Origin: Rhynchopus sp. YZ270_cl-10
Lineage: Eukaryota > Euglenozoa > Diplonemea > Diplonemida > Diplonemidae
Reading direction: 5' to 3'
Assembly (NCBI GenBank): GCA_964035575.1
Contig: OZ037855.1
Span: forward strand, 930,001 to 994,000
DNA: 64,000 bases
In this document: positions 50,501-61,134 of the stretch, one piece after another
How positions within the stretch are numbered: position 1 is the first letter of the stretch
Layout of the letters: every line of letters begins with the position of its first letter
Made by a program: the position numbers and the translations under genes
Notes under the pieces: generated by a model
Seen by the model: the letters and a program-made list of their open reading frames with translations, nothing else
Told to the model about the DNA's origin: nothing
Databases searched by the model: none

Positions 50501-53500
50501 ATGCGACATATTAAAGCATTGAGCCTAGTGGTGCTGTTAGAGGTAGGGGGGGTGTTGTCGTCACATTGTGTATTGAGGCTTTGTCATAATCATAACCCTG
50601 TGTGGAAGCCGAACACCGAAGAAGCATGCGGGACTGTCGCTGGCGGAAAATCCGGACCGCCAGGGGGGTGGCTGAACCCTGCCCCGAATGGACCCTCGCA
50701 GGGGATGCTCAACAACGCTTTGTTTCCTCCGGAATGCTATGGGGCGGATCCGCCGGATCACTGCAGGGGTTGGGGTGGGGGTTCCTGCATGGCGAATGAT
50801 TGCCATACAACTGTTGTCGAAGATTCGGGTGACCTAGCGCCTCATGGGCAGCGTTGGGCGTGCGAAGTGTCCGACTGCAATGCAAGAGAGGACACCGGGT
50901 TTGCATCCCAAAGCCTCAACTGGGTCTTCAATTTACAAAGGGTCGACCACCCCAGACACGGCGACGAACAAAACGTTGAGGACTACACCAATAACAATGA
51001 CTGTGCCCCATGGGGGACATCGGATTTCTTTGATGACGGTCCAATCGCGCATTTTAGACAAGATGATACCTGCGACCCTCCCCTCGACAACCCACAATGC
51101 AACAACGGCGGGCGCACCGGGAACGGAGGTACCGGGACACTCCAGTTCACCACCCGAGCGGATAGGTGGGGGAGCTTCTACTTCAATACGTACCTGACAG
51201 ATGATGGGGCGGCATTTCCCATTTTGGGTGGTCCCTGCAACGGCTGTGCAGGTCTGTGCAACTCATCCCCTGGAGGACAGACCTGCAAGATCTGCAGGTT
51301 CACGATTCTCCCTGTCAACGACTGCCCTGTATGGTCGCACATCGGCGACGTCGTCGTCGATGAAGACGACAACACCCAAGGCTGCAATTCGCGTGCCCTC
51401 CCCTCCGTTCCCAAGGGAGACAATGGAGTGGCACGCCCCTATGGGGTGTGCTATCCTGGCTTTGCGAGAGGGATTGGAGCGGGGGGGTGGTTTGAGTGGC
51501 CATACCAGAACACCTTCTTTGACTGCGTGACGCACGACAGCTCTATGTTCACGGATGACGGGCTGCCACGCATTGATGGGGTGCGCAAGCTGACGGAGGA
51601 TCGGTGCACAGATTGCGAGGAGGATTATTGCCAGACACGGAGTCTGATGTTCACTGTTCGTCCTGATCAGTGCGGGGAGACCACCGTTACATGCACCTTG
51701 AAAGATGACGGTGGGACGGCTAATGCAGGATGCGACCAGGCTCCACCTGTTACCTTCAAGATCAAGGTGAACTGCATCAACGATCCGCCAACGTTCATCC
51801 CCGCCTTCACAACGCTGTCTGTAGACGAAGACCCATGCGATGCGGCACAGACAGGGGCGATCCTTGACAATGGAAACCACTGCTTCGACGGTGCCTACTG
51901 CATCCCCAACTACGCAACCGACATCAAAGTCGGCCCCGAGAACGAACAGAACAGCGGCTGCAATGCCCCCACCTGCCACCAAAAGCAGACCCACGCCTTC
52001 GTCGTCGACGTCCCCACCGGCGCGCAAGGCCACTTCCTCAAGCAGCCATACGTCGACAAACTCGGCAAGCTCTGCTTCACACTGCGCCGCCACTACCACA
52101 CCCACGACACCCTCTTCGCAGGCAACACCATCCCCCTCACAGTCACGCTCACAGACTCTGAGGGAGGAGCCTCCTCGGAGACGTTGAACCTTGAGGTGAA
52201 GCCGGTCAACGATGTGCCCTCCTTTTTGGTGAACCCACCGCACACATTGATCTCGCTGGAGGACACTGCGGTGGTGAATGAGGCTGTGCTGTCGCAGATC
52301 TGCTTGGGCGGTGGTGTTGCGAAGGCGACGACGTGCGCAGACTTCAACGAAGCGGACAATGCTGCTATCGTACAGCCGGTTGGCTCGCAGACGCAGTTTT
52401 GGGTCATCAAGAACGACAATGCAGACCTCTTCCAGACACAGCCCAGCCTTGCCAACGGACTCATCACATACACACCAAAACCAGACCGCAACGGCCGTGC
52501 AGTCCTCGACATTTCCCTCTGCGATCTCCCCGAGACATTCACTGAGGAGGAACGGCGCTGCTCGGACCCGCAGAAGCTCATCATCATGGTGCGTGCTGTC
52601 AACGATGCGCCAGTCTTGGTGCATGCCGGCAACATCGTCATCGATGAGGACTGTGCATCCCCGCTCCCACCCTGCGACGTACAGAACAAAGACGAATTCT
52701 TCCTCAAAGGCTGGGGCACCACTGCTGGTGTCGGTGGTGGTGACGACGAATTCAAAGCACAGAACCTCATTGTCTCCGACCTCAACGTGGCCGACCCAAG
52801 CCTCTTCACTGCAGACGGACAACCCAGGTTGGAAGAGAGCACCGACGGCACCGGGAACATTGCTGGCGGCAGATACGACCTGCGGTTTACCCCCAAGCCC
52901 GACGCATCTGGGGTCACCAACGTTGATCTCACCCTCAAAGACAACGGCGGGACTGAATACACCGGAGTCGACACGTTGAATGTTGCGTTCACCATTACTA
53001 TCAATGAGGTGAACGATGTGCCCTTTGTTGAGAACGGCCCGATTGCGGATCTGAACATCTTTGAAGACGGGTATGCGACGAAGGATGCGAACCTGGTGAA
53101 CGGTGTTGAGAAGCATGCGCAGTTCTTTGCGAATTGGGCGGTTCTGCGTGCGGGACCTGTGGTTGAGGAGGAGGCAGGACAGACCATCACGGACATCACA
53201 TGCACAGACGACTACCTTTCGGTACCGCAACCAGAGGGCCTCACCCAATGGACCGACGTCTACGTGGCCGGGAGAGAACCCACCTTCGCCACCACAAACA
53301 ACCTTGGCGACCTCTCCTTCACGCTCCAGCAGCACGCCTTCGGCAAAACCGGTGTATCCTGCATCCTCACCGACAGCGCTGGAGGTGTCTCCGAACCTAA
53401 GAAATTCATCATCAACGTCGAGCCTGTCAACGACCCACCACCCTTCGACATTGCGGAGACCGGCGTCGGGGTCAACACCTTCCACGGATTCTTAGAGTGC

Positions 53501-56500
53501 CGTGCCACAGAGGCAATAGACGGGATGTGCAAACGCACCATCACCGCAGTAAAGAACTCCCTCCCAGGGCCTCCAAACGAAATGGGGCAGGGCATTTCAT
53601 ACAAAGTGGAGATCCCTGCAAGCAACAAGAAGTACTTCGCAGATGTGCCTGCGCCTGTCATAGATGTGTCCACAGGGATCATGCAGATCTATCTGAAGGT
53701 CGGTGCCTCGACGCCTGCTGCAGAGATGAACAGTGTCGAAAACTATCTGTTCTTCAAGCTGATCGACGATGCAGGAGGTGACGACACAACAATCAAAAAA
53801 TTCTTCTTCAATGTCGCAGATTTCAATGAAATTCCGAGCTTTGTTATTTCAGAGTTTGATTTGGAGACGAATGGGGTTTTTGGATACGAAGATGAAAATG
53901 CGCAGAAAATTTCAAAATTCGTGACCCTCATCTCCCCTGGACGCGGCGAGGAGAACGATGCCTCACAGCAACTCTCGTTTACTTGCCTCTCTGTCGATAC
54001 AAACCCTACGACACACTTTACGGGACAGTCTTTGCTGTCTAAGATCGAAATCGATGTGACGACAGGGGACCTTCTGTTCACACCCAACGCCAACCTCTTC
54101 GGCACAACAGAAGTGACCTGCACGCTCTCCGACTCTCAACCAGTCAACTGCTGCTTCTCTAAGACCTTCACCCTCACAATCATCAATGTAAACGACAAAC
54201 CACACTATACCCCAGCACAAATTGCCTCCGTCGATTCATTAGGAAACCCCGTCTCTTCCACAGAACAGATCATCATATTCGAAAATTCTGGTACCCACAC
54301 AGTCCAAATAAGCGACAGCATCTCCAAAGGTGCTGTCAACGAAGACCCCATCCAAACCATCGCATTCTTCCCCGAAGTGGTCTCCGTTTCAGGCACAACA
54401 AGCACCGAAAGCGGCTTCTTCCAGGCCTCCCCTATTCTGAATTCTCTCGGCGAAATGACGTTTACCGTGAAGGATAATACGGTCGGATCCGCTGAGATCC
54501 GACTTCGTGTAAAGGATAACGGAGGCACTCTGCACCCTGGAACAAAGAATTTACAGCATCTTTCGCACGACCCTTTCAAAAACGGTGCATTAGGGGAGGA
54601 CACTGGGGATTGGATGTTTTTGAATATCCGGGTTCTTCCACGCCCTTTACTGCCATTTTTGAGTGTCACAGAGATTATGAGGCATCTTGTTGTTTTAGAA
54701 GATGCGGTAGGGAGAACTGCGAGCGATCTTGCATCGGGATCTCCTCTTCAGGTATATCCGGTGTGGGGAACCATTGATGCGTCCAGATCCACCGCTGAGG
54801 CACCGCACTATGTGTTTACCTTCAAACTGAAGAACATCAGCTATGCTGGGGCGACGTGGCCGCCGTTGAGCACCTCCTTTCTGCAGAGCCCTCCTCCAGC
54901 GGGCGTAGCGTATACGGAGGCGGATGTCACAGCGTCGGAGGAGAAGCTGTTCCTCATCAAACCCCATGCCTCGCAGGTGAAGGAGACGGAATCTGCAGTG
55001 GGGCTGTCTGAAGTAGACCTTGCCTTCCAAGGCGCAGCAAACGCGTATGGGGTAGCGCACTATGTCGCCTCGCTCGCAGTGCAGGACGCAGGAGGGAACA
55101 TCATTGCCGGAACTGCTCCCGGGAATAACGCAGTAGATGTGATGATAGAGGTTCTTCCCGTAAACGATGCGCCCGCCTTCGAGATAACACAGCCAAGAGT
55201 GGTGTCAAAAGAGGATGTGAGCGAAACAGATTTTGTTTTTCCAACCTTTTTGAAAAAGGCGTCTGCCGGGCCGGTCAATGAGAATTATCAGACTGTGCAG
55301 TTTGAAGTGAGTGTGGAGGATGTGATGTCGGACAACCTGCCCCCGTCTATTTCGACGGCGTTGAAGAAGAATACCTTCTTTAAAAGCTTTCCTAAGGTTG
55401 TGCCGGCAGGGAGTGGCGCGTATGATCTGCATTACCTTCCTTCGAACAACGTTTTTGGGGTATTAAATATGTCTCTCTGTGGTGTCGATAACGGCGGAAC
55501 CATTCGAAACGGTGTTGACAGAACCTGCACCTTCTTTGTGATCGAAGTGGTTGAAGAGAACGACGCGCCCATCATCTCCCCACAGGGCTTCCCCCTCCAG
55601 AACATCACCGTGAAGAACACTGCAGGGGAAGTTGCGTACCCTTCGTTCATTAATATAACAAACGGCATTCTTGTAGGTCCGTTGGATGAACAGCAAAAAC
55701 AGCAGATCACCGCAATCCAGGTTATTTCTGTAGAGCCCTCCAAAGAAAACCTCTTTATCCTGCAGCCGACAGTGGACACAGCAAAAGGGGTTCTGCGGTT
55801 TACAGTTAATGTAAACGCGATTGGGGAAACGTTGTTGAAGGTGACCGCGGTGGACAGTGGCGGGGCGATGAAGAGTGAGTTCTTTACGGTGACGGTGTTG
55901 CCTGATTTGCGTCCTCCGGTGTTCAGCTTTTTGACGAAGACTGTTACGGATAGTACTGAACAGGTGGTGCACCTCTTAGGCAATAGTGCAGCATCGCAGG
56001 ATAACTCTGTGAAGATGTTTCAAACAGAGCAGCTGGATGCGGGGTTTACAAAATCGCTTCCTCTTGTGGCGGACCTCCGTTTTGTGTTGCGCAATGTAGG
56101 CGCGGCAGAGAATGTTGCGCTCACTGCGGACAAATTTTTTGAATCCGGTCTGTACCCTAACATTAAGGACAACAGCGAGCTGCGGTACCGTCTGAACAGA
56201 CGTTTCTTTGAGGTGAATGGGGATACCAATGGAGAGGCATCGTTGTTGGAGTCTGTGCAGCGGCGGGTTGAGGTGACGCTTGAGCGTGCCTCGGTAGTGC
56301 TGTCGGATGTGGCGTCTGTTGGCTTGGAGACGTCGTTCCTCAACAAGGTGAAGGCGCTGCTTCAGGAGAACGCGAACCGCACCTCTGAACCAAAAACAGT
56401 GGACATAGTCGTGACACCTTCTGTCGAGCTGCTGTCACCGGTGCTCGTAAAAACATCCATTGCAGTGGTCGATGTGTTGGAGTCCACGAGGAAGGATATG

Positions 56501-58549
56501 CCACAGTTCTTTGCGCCAAATGCCCAGACATACATCTTCTTTGACTATTCGAAGCTGTCGACGACAGTGGTGTGTGCAGAGCATGCTGTGGTGCGGAGCT
56601 ACTTCGATGAAATCAGTTGTCCCAACAACGAAGACCTCACGCTCATCCCAAAGCAGTACCTCTGGGGGCGGGGTGAGTTTGGGTGTGAGAGGCGCACCGA
56701 GGTTGTGAGCACCATCTCCGCTCGCGAGCTGCGTGAGGGTGTAAAGGCAGTGTTGTTGCCACTACAGAGTCTCAACCCAGAGAAGGCGCGGTTCGACGAG
56801 ACGCTTGCCGTGTCCCCGGAGGAGACTGTGCTGTTCGCGATCGCAGAGGTGAATGACCCCCCCTCCATCGCCGTGTCGCGCGTCAACGGCTCGCTCCCGA
56901 CGTACCTCAAACAGGATGCAGAGACAAAGGTTGTGGTGGACCCGCCTGTCCTTCAGCTTATTGAAGACTTCCCGCAAAGCAATGGTGTGGTGTACACACC
57001 ACGTCTGTACGACATCAGAGAGGAGATGAACGAACGCATTACCTCCGCAAATGTCGGGTTTGTGACAGTAACGATCACTGCAGTGTCTGCAGAGGGGCAC
57101 ACAGCGGTGGTTGCGCAGGACAGCCTTGCGATTGACGTGCTGACAGGCGACATGATCTTCACATTAATCCCAAACACCGCAGGCAACGGTGTCTTCACAT
57201 TGAGCCTCACCGAGCGGAAGAACGGTCCAAACGAAGCTGTCACAGGCACCGCTGCGTTCAGCCTCCCTTACGAGGTGCTTCCTGTCAACGATAAGCCCAT
57301 TTTCGATGCTTTAATGCAAAGCACCACACAGACCACATCCTTCACGGTACCCTATGCTGTGAACATATCACGCGGTGGGGGTGCCGACGAGCAGGGGCAG
57401 AGTCTTTCCTTTGCCTTCACCCTGGTTGCGGCCGAAGGCATACAGGAGGCTGCACTGCCGGCACACCAGACGGATCTGGACACAAATGTCTTCACAAATG
57501 GACTGCACCTGGACACCTCCTCGGGCATACTCTCCGCACAGTTCACCGACACCACACACCGTGTACTGAAATATGAGATCACCCTGCAGGACAACGGCGG
57601 GACAGACCACGGCGGCATCGACACCTCCGAGAAGCAAACCCTTGTCCTCACCATCGGCGTTCCTACGACCGACAACGGAAGTCCTGGGACACCAAACACA
57701 CCGGATTCATTGGACGACATCCTGGTGTATCTACAGGGGCTGCTTCCACCGCAGGTTACCTCTGGGGTCTTCTTGGCTGCAGTCAAAGCTGATATTGAGA
57801 CGTACAAGGCGCAGAACGGTGTGGACCTCCCTTCGCCTCAGGTTCTGTACGTTGCTGAAGAAGACGTGGCTGCACCGACAGGGCGAGGTGCGAAGGTGCT
57901 TGGTGCGACTGATTGGTCGTCCCTCCGCTTCTCCCTTGCAGGGAGGACACGCAACGAGAGTGACTACTGGCGGGACGTGGTCCTACGCGGTGTCTCCTTT
58001 CAAGGCGACACAACGAACACCACTAACAGCAGCAATGCCACCGAGCCTTTCCCACAGACCAATGCGTTGTTAGGAAGCCATGCACAAAGCCTGACCTTAA
58101 CCGAGGTGACGCGCGAAGGGAATGACCTGGATACGCCTTCAATCAACGCTGACGTGAAGGGAAGGCTTGACCGGGACTACGATGTGACGGACGATAATTC
58201 TGCGGGGAAATGGATGTGGGTTGGCATTCTGGGTGGCATTGCTGTGGTGCTTGCAGCGCTTTGTGCGTTGGGATGGTACTGCCATCGCAAGAGGCAGCGT
58301 GCCAAATATGCCAAAGAGCATGGCTCGCGGGTCGGTTCTGAGTCCCAATCACCCCAACGCCACAACGAAGCTCCCTCCATGTCACAACCAGGCAGTCCTC
58401 AAAGTGCCTCCCAAGGCTACGGATACGGAGACAGTACCGTACAAGAGAACCCCCTACCCAGAGTCTTCAGCCCACAAGGCAGTCCCCAAGGCAGTCCTCC
58501 AGTATATGGTACACCAGTGTACCCGCCACCCACATTGGTGGGGAAATGA
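50501..58549 (+). CDS. Giant cadherin-like single-pass surface protein
   Basis: A 2682-residue single-exon protein. The chosen ATG gives a signal peptide (MRHIKALSLVVLLEVGGVLS). An in-frame upstream extension is Pro/Ser-rich and translates the C/T tract, so it was rejected. Residues ~22-300 are Cys-rich. About 13 tandem modules of 120-190 residues follow, each ending in a VNDxPxF-type linker (VNDVPSF, VNDAPVL, VNDPPPF, VNDKPHY, VNDAPAF) with an internal L-x-F-T-P...DNGGT core. This is the pattern of cadherin-like/Cadherin_5-type adhesion modules, where the Asn-Asp linker binds calcium. A transmembrane helix at about 2571-2593 (WVGILGGIAVVLAALCALGW) is followed by a basic stop-transfer and a ~85-residue Gln/Ser/Pro-rich cytoplasmic tail. 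Type I orientation and cell-surface adhesion are inferred. No orthologue is named. Confidence 0.9.
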   Translation: MRHIKALSLVVLLEVGGVLSSHCVLRLCHNHNPVWKPNTEEACGTVAGGKSGPPGGWLNPAPNGPSQGMLNNALFPPECYGADPPDHCRGWGGGSCMANDCHTTVVEDSGDLAPHGQRWACEVSDCNAREDTGFASQSLNWVFNLQRVDHPRHGDEQNVEDYTNNNDCAPWGTSDFFDDGPIAHFRQDDTCDPPLDNPQCNNGGRTGNGGTGTLQFTTRADRWGSFYFNTYLTDDGAAFPILGGPCNGCAGLCNSSPGGQTCKICRFTILPVNDCPVWSHIGDVVVDEDDNTQGCNSRALPSVPKGDNGVARPYGVCYPGFARGIGAGGWFEWPYQNTFFDCVTHDSSMFTDDGLPRIDGVRKLTEDRCTDCEEDYCQTRSLMFTVRPDQCGETTVTCTLKDDGGTANAGCDQAPPVTFKIKVNCINDPPTFIPAFTTLSVDEDPCDAAQTGAILDNGNHCFDGAYCIPNYATDIKVGPENEQNSGCNAPTCHQKQTHAFVVDVPTGAQGHFLKQPYVDKLGKLCFTLRRHYHTHDTLFAGNTIPLTVTLTDSEGGASSETLNLEVKPVNDVPSFLVNPPHTLISLEDTAVVNEAVLSQICLGGGVAKATTCADFNEADNAAIVQPVGSQTQFWVIKNDNADLFQTQPSLANGLITYTPKPDRNGRAVLDISLCDLPETFTEEERRCSDPQKLIIMVRAVNDAPVLVHAGNIVIDEDCASPLPPCDVQNKDEFFLKGWGTTAGVGGGDDEFKAQNLIVSDLNVADPSLFTADGQPRLEESTDGTGNIAGGRYDLRFTPKPDASGVTNVDLTLKDNGGTEYTGVDTLNVAFTITINEVNDVPFVENGPIADLNIFEDGYATKDANLVNGVEKHAQFFANWAVLRAGPVVEEEAGQTITDITCTDDYLSVPQPEGLTQWTDVYVAGREPTFATTNNLGDLSFTLQQHAFGKTGVSCILTDSAGGVSEPKKFIINVEPVNDPPPFDIAETGVGVNTFHGFLECRATEAIDGMCKRTITAVKNSLPGPPNEMGQGISYKVEIPASNKKYFADVPAPVIDVSTGIMQIYLKVGASTPAAEMNSVENYLFFKLIDDAGGDDTTIKKFFFNVADFNEIPSFVISEFDLETNGVFGYEDENAQKISKFVTLISPGRGEENDASQQLSFTCLSVDTNPTTHFTGQSLLSKIEIDVTTGDLLFTPNANLFGTTEVTCTLSDSQPVNCCFSKTFTLTIINVNDKPHYTPAQIASVDSLGNPVSSTEQIIIFENSGTHTVQISDSISKGAVNEDPIQTIAFFPEVVSVSGTTSTESGFFQASPILNSLGEMTFTVKDNTVGSAEIRLRVKDNGGTLHPGTKNLQHLSHDPFKNGALGEDTGDWMFLNIRVLPRPLLPFLSVTEIMRHLVVLEDAVGRTASDLASGSPLQVYPVWGTIDASRSTAEAPHYVFTFKLKNISYAGATWPPLSTSFLQSPPPAGVAYTEADVTASEEKLFLIKPHASQVKETESAVGLSEVDLAFQGAANAYGVAHYVASLAVQDAGGNIIAGTAPGNNAVDVMIEVLPVNDAPAFEITQPRVVSKEDVSETDFVFPTFLKKASAGPVNENYQTVQFEVSVEDVMSDNLPPSISTALKKNTFFKSFPKVVPAGSGAYDLHYLPSNNVFGVLNMSLCGVDNGGTIRNGVDRTCTFFVIEVVEENDAPIISPQGFPLQNITVKNTAGEVAYPSFINITNGILVGPLDEQQKQQITAIQVISVEPSKENLFILQPTVDTAKGVLRFTVNVNAIGETLLKVTAVDSGGAMKSEFFTVTVLPDLRPPVFSFLTKTVTDSTEQVVHLLGNSAASQDNSVKMFQTEQLDAGFTKSLPLVADLRFVLRNVGAAENVALTADKFFESGLYPNIKDNSELRYRLNRRFFEVNGDTNGEASLLESVQRRVEVTLERASVVLSDVASVGLETSFLNKVKALLQENANRTSEPKTVDIVVTPSVELLSPVLVKTSIAVVDVLESTRKDMPQFFAPNAQTYIFFDYSKLSTTVVCAEHAVVRSYFDEISCPNNEDLTLIPKQYLWGRGEFGCERRTEVVSTISARELREGVKAVLLPLQSLNPEKARFDETLAVSPEETVLFAIAEVNDPPSIAVSRVNGSLPTYLKQDAETKVVVDPPVLQLIEDFPQSNGVVYTPRLYDIREEMNERITSANVGFVTVTITAVSAEGHTAVVAQDSLAIDVLTGDMIFTLIPNTAGNGVFTLSLTERKNGPNEAVTGTAAFSLPYEVLPVNDKPIFDALMQSTTQTTSFTVPYAVNISRGGGADEQGQSLSFAFTLVAAEGIQEAALPAHQTDLDTNVFTNGLHLDTSSGILSAQFTDTTHRVLKYEITLQDNGGTDHGGIDTSEKQTLVLTIGVPTTDNGSPGTPNTPDSLDDILVYLQGLLPPQVTSGVFLAAVKADIETYKAQNGVDLPSPQVLYVAEEDVAAPTGRGAKVLGATDWSSLRFSLAGRTRNESDYWRDVVLRGVSFQGDTTNTTNSSNATEPFPQTNALLGSHAQSLTLTEVTREGNDLDTPSINADVKGRLDRDYDVTDDNSAGKWMWVGILGGIAVVLAALCALGWYCHRKRQRAKYAKEHGSRVGSESQSPQRHNEAPSMSQPGSPQSASQGYGYGDSTVQENPLPRVFSPQGSPQGSPPVYGTPVYPPPTLVGK

Positions 58550-58629
58550 AAAGGGGGTAGAGATGTCTAGATGGGGGAGGGGGGGAGAGGGGAAAGGGAG
58601 AGGGGGAGGTTATCAAATATGTTCGGTAA

Positions 58630-58662
58630 GGTCGCTAAGCGAGGAGGGCTCGTCTTGCCAAT
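58630..58662 (+). repeat. Family L repeat copy just 3' of the adhesin gene
   Basis: GGTCGCTAAGCGAGGAGGGC then TCGTCTTGCCAA. TCGCTAAGCGAGG is A-box-like. Confidence 0.45.
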
Positions 58663-59029
58663 ATTTATTTTTGTAGTTTTTATATTTTTTGTGGGGACTC
58701 TTGTTGTGATTTAAAGTTGTGTTTTGTGAGTTCCAATTCAAGTTTTTTTCTCTTTAAAGATCTTCCCCACACACAGAACCCGAAATTTTCCTTTCATTTA
58801 TAAAGATGTCTGTTTGCGGGACAGCATTTCAAATGACTGCCTTATTTGGTAGTGCTTAGGTTTGTTTGTACTGGGCATATCTTCCGGGATTGCCAACAAA
58901 GCAGTTTTTCTGTGTATGTGCATAGCGAGACATAATTTGTCGTAAGTTTTTCTCTTTCCTCCCCTTTTGTTACAAACTGGTTTTCGCACGTAGCGTCATC
59001 TGCACGCTTCTTTGATGATCTTCTTCAAG

Positions 59030-59080
59030 GTGATGCAAAGAGATGATTGAGTCTTGGGTTCATCTATCCAAACCTTTTTA
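59030..59080 (+). repeat. Family L repeat copy
   Basis: GGTGATGCAAAGAGATGATT then GAGTCTTGGGTTCATCTATC and CAAACCTTTTT. In tandem with the next copy. Confidence 0.45.
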
Positions 59081-59082
59081 AT

Positions 59083-59130
59083 GGATGTGTGTGCACGAGA
59101 GGCACGTTCATCTTTCAAGCCCTTTTTTAT
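59083..59130 (+). repeat. Family L repeat copy (GCACGAGAGGC variant)
   Basis: GGATGTGTGTGCACGAGAGG then CACGTTCATCTTTCAAGCCC. Closest relative is at 35677. Confidence 0.5.
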
Positions 59131-59145
59131 CAGATGTAAGCCACG

Positions 59146-59182
59146 AAATGGATTGTGGGACTGCATGGTTGGGTGTCCACCC
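59146..59182 (+). repeat. Dispersed repeat shared with 17076-17106
   Basis: ACGAAATGGATTGTGGGACT then GCATGGTTGGGTGTCCACC. Confidence 0.5.
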
Positions 59183-59877
59183 CCGGTACAGCCGGTCATT
59201 GTACCAAGGTACACTGTTCACGAGAGGATTGTGTATTTCAACTCTACTTTTTCTGTTCCTTTGTGCCAACTTTTTTTTAAAACAGCGCGTTCAACGTGTG
59301 ATGGCCCTTCACTGGTCAACGTTTTCTTTTTTTTTTTGAGTTCATTGTATTTGTTTTTGGCGTTCACTTTCAACTTCTCTTTTGTTTGAAATTGAAAAAA
59401 GACACGGGGAGGCGTGTTTATTGTTGCCTCCTCCAACATACAGTATTCCGCTCGTTGGTAACGTAATTTGAAGGCAGACCTCGTTTCCTGATTCACAGGT
59501 TGCCCCTTCCCACCTTTAATGTCAAAGACGAGCGCGGTTGGGATCGTTCATCTTTCTAGTTTCCCCCCTTTTTTTTCCAGTTGCCTACCATCCACAGAGG
59601 TGGTTGCACTTCCCAAAAAGAAAAAGAAAAATATAAAAAAGACAGACAAGTAAGTCACAATTCGTTCTGTATAAAAAGGTAGCCTCAGTGTTTTCCAGGA
59701 GAATACTCACGGTATGCCGGGGCAAAATTTTGGTTTCAAAAAAAAAAAAGTCCATTGAGTATCGATCGTAAAAAAGGCTAGCTCCCTTTTTCCTTTTTCA
59801 TCTTTTTTTACTGTTTCTCGCATCAAAAAAAAATCCTTTTTTTTTTGAGTATGTTTTTTTTTTTTTATTCCACAGTT

Positions 59878-61134
59878 AAATAAAGTATACGAAGGATTTG
59901 GCACTTTTAGCGTGATTCTTTTTAATGATAATTTCACGCCGTGTTTTTTTCGCAAATAAAAACCACGCTAATTGAACTTTATTTCACGCGTTTTCACTTT
60001 TTTTCACTGCAATTCCTTCAGAGCGTGATTTTATTTTTGTTTTTTTCACGCTAAAACAGGGGTTTTTTTTGGCGATAACTTCACGCTAAATTTTGGCACA
60101 TCCTGCACCACCACCCGCCTAAAAATTGAAAATTTCGAATTTTTTTTGCCCTTTTCCCATTTTTTTTTTGACACATGCAACATGCTGAAGGATGTAAGAC
60201 GCAAACGGTCCTCCGACAGGAGATGTACAAGCACCACAGTGGTTTTGCTGAAGGACTGGCATTGTCGACACCGTACGTCCGTGAATGGGACCGCTGTTTA
60301 AGGAATTCATTGGCAAGCCTGACGGTATGCCCACGGAAGCCGACTTCGTTTCGTACATAGTGTATCTCCGTGACGATCTCACGTGCAAATTGTCGTCGTA
60401 ATGGACAGCGTTCAGTAAGCTGAACAGCATATTGGCGAGCAAGTATGGGGTGCAACCAGACCAGTTTCCGAGGCTCGTGTGTCTCTTGAAGCAACATCAG
60501 ACGGCTACCGACACGACAGTCCAACGCACTCTGCACTCACGAAACAAGAAATCGACTCCTTCATTACCTATGAAGGCGAAGGACACACCACCCCCTTTAC
60601 TTCATTGTGAGGAAGGTGGTGGCTGGCATGATATTCTGTGGTGGGCGGGGATCTTCTGAATGTCTCGCTCTTGCACGACAGCCATTTCCCGACCTCCCGC
60701 TAGAACCCGAGGTGTCGGGACACTGAGGGTGGCAAGAGGTCGGGATGTAGCTTTGTGTACCGTTGAGGCAGCTTTTCGAACCCGACCACACGCTACGCGC
60801 TATGCGTACACGCGGTGTAGGCTACGTACGATTCCCGGTAGCGTTGGCAGGAGGGTAATGAGGGCTACCCGGAGGGACACATACTCGTTAGTTATTGCAC
60901 AATAAATGAGTCACGCTAAAAGTGCCAAATCCTTTCGTATACTTTATTTAACGTGAAATAAAATTACGTATTCAACGCCTTTTAGCGAATTTTTTTGCGA
61001 TACTTCCCTTATTTTTTTCCCAGGCTCGTGGATTCAATTTGCCTCGCTTCGCTCGGCAAATTAACTACCACTCGCCTGGGAAAAAAATGCGTGAAGTTAT
61101 CGCAAAAAAAAACCACGCTAAAAGGCGTTGAATA
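59878..61134. mobile_element. Tyrosine-recombinase-type element, long copy
   Basis: Same two-module layout as 33182-33710. Module A (59878-60949) has ends AAATAAAGTATACGAAGGAT; module B (60969-61134) is again a 166-bp hairpin, here with arms TATTCAACGCC/GGCGTTGAATA. Module A contains a broken recombinase fossil with at least two breaks. The stretch GGTAGCG...GGGAGGGTAATGAG-like and ACACATACTCGTTAGTTATT followed by GCACAATAAAT is shared with the short copy. Confidence 0.75.
60265..60640 (+). pseudogene. Crypton-like tyrosine recombinase fossil
   Basis: Open pieces on the + strand include EFIGKPDGMPTEADFVSYIV, WTAFSKLNSILASKYGV and LTKQEIDSFI. They match the N-terminal core-binding half of eukaryotic tyrosine recombinases of the Crypton type, where a helix with WxxFSxLN is typical. 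The catalytic Arg/His/Tyr half is not recognisable. The fossil is broken in at least two places and clearly old. DIRS-type elements carry related recombinases, but no reverse transcriptase was seen. Confidence 0.55.

Larger units (their letters stand above)
58550..59877. other. Spacer after the adhesin gene
   Basis: No gene seen. Holds family L copies at 58630, 59030 and 59083, and the 59146-59182 repeat shared with 17076. Confidence 0.5.

Noticed and set aside
51263-53485. 740-codon and 370-codon open frames on the - strand inside the adhesin gene
   Set aside because: Antisense shadows of strongly codon-biased sequence; the + strand has clear repeated modules, signal peptide and membrane helix.
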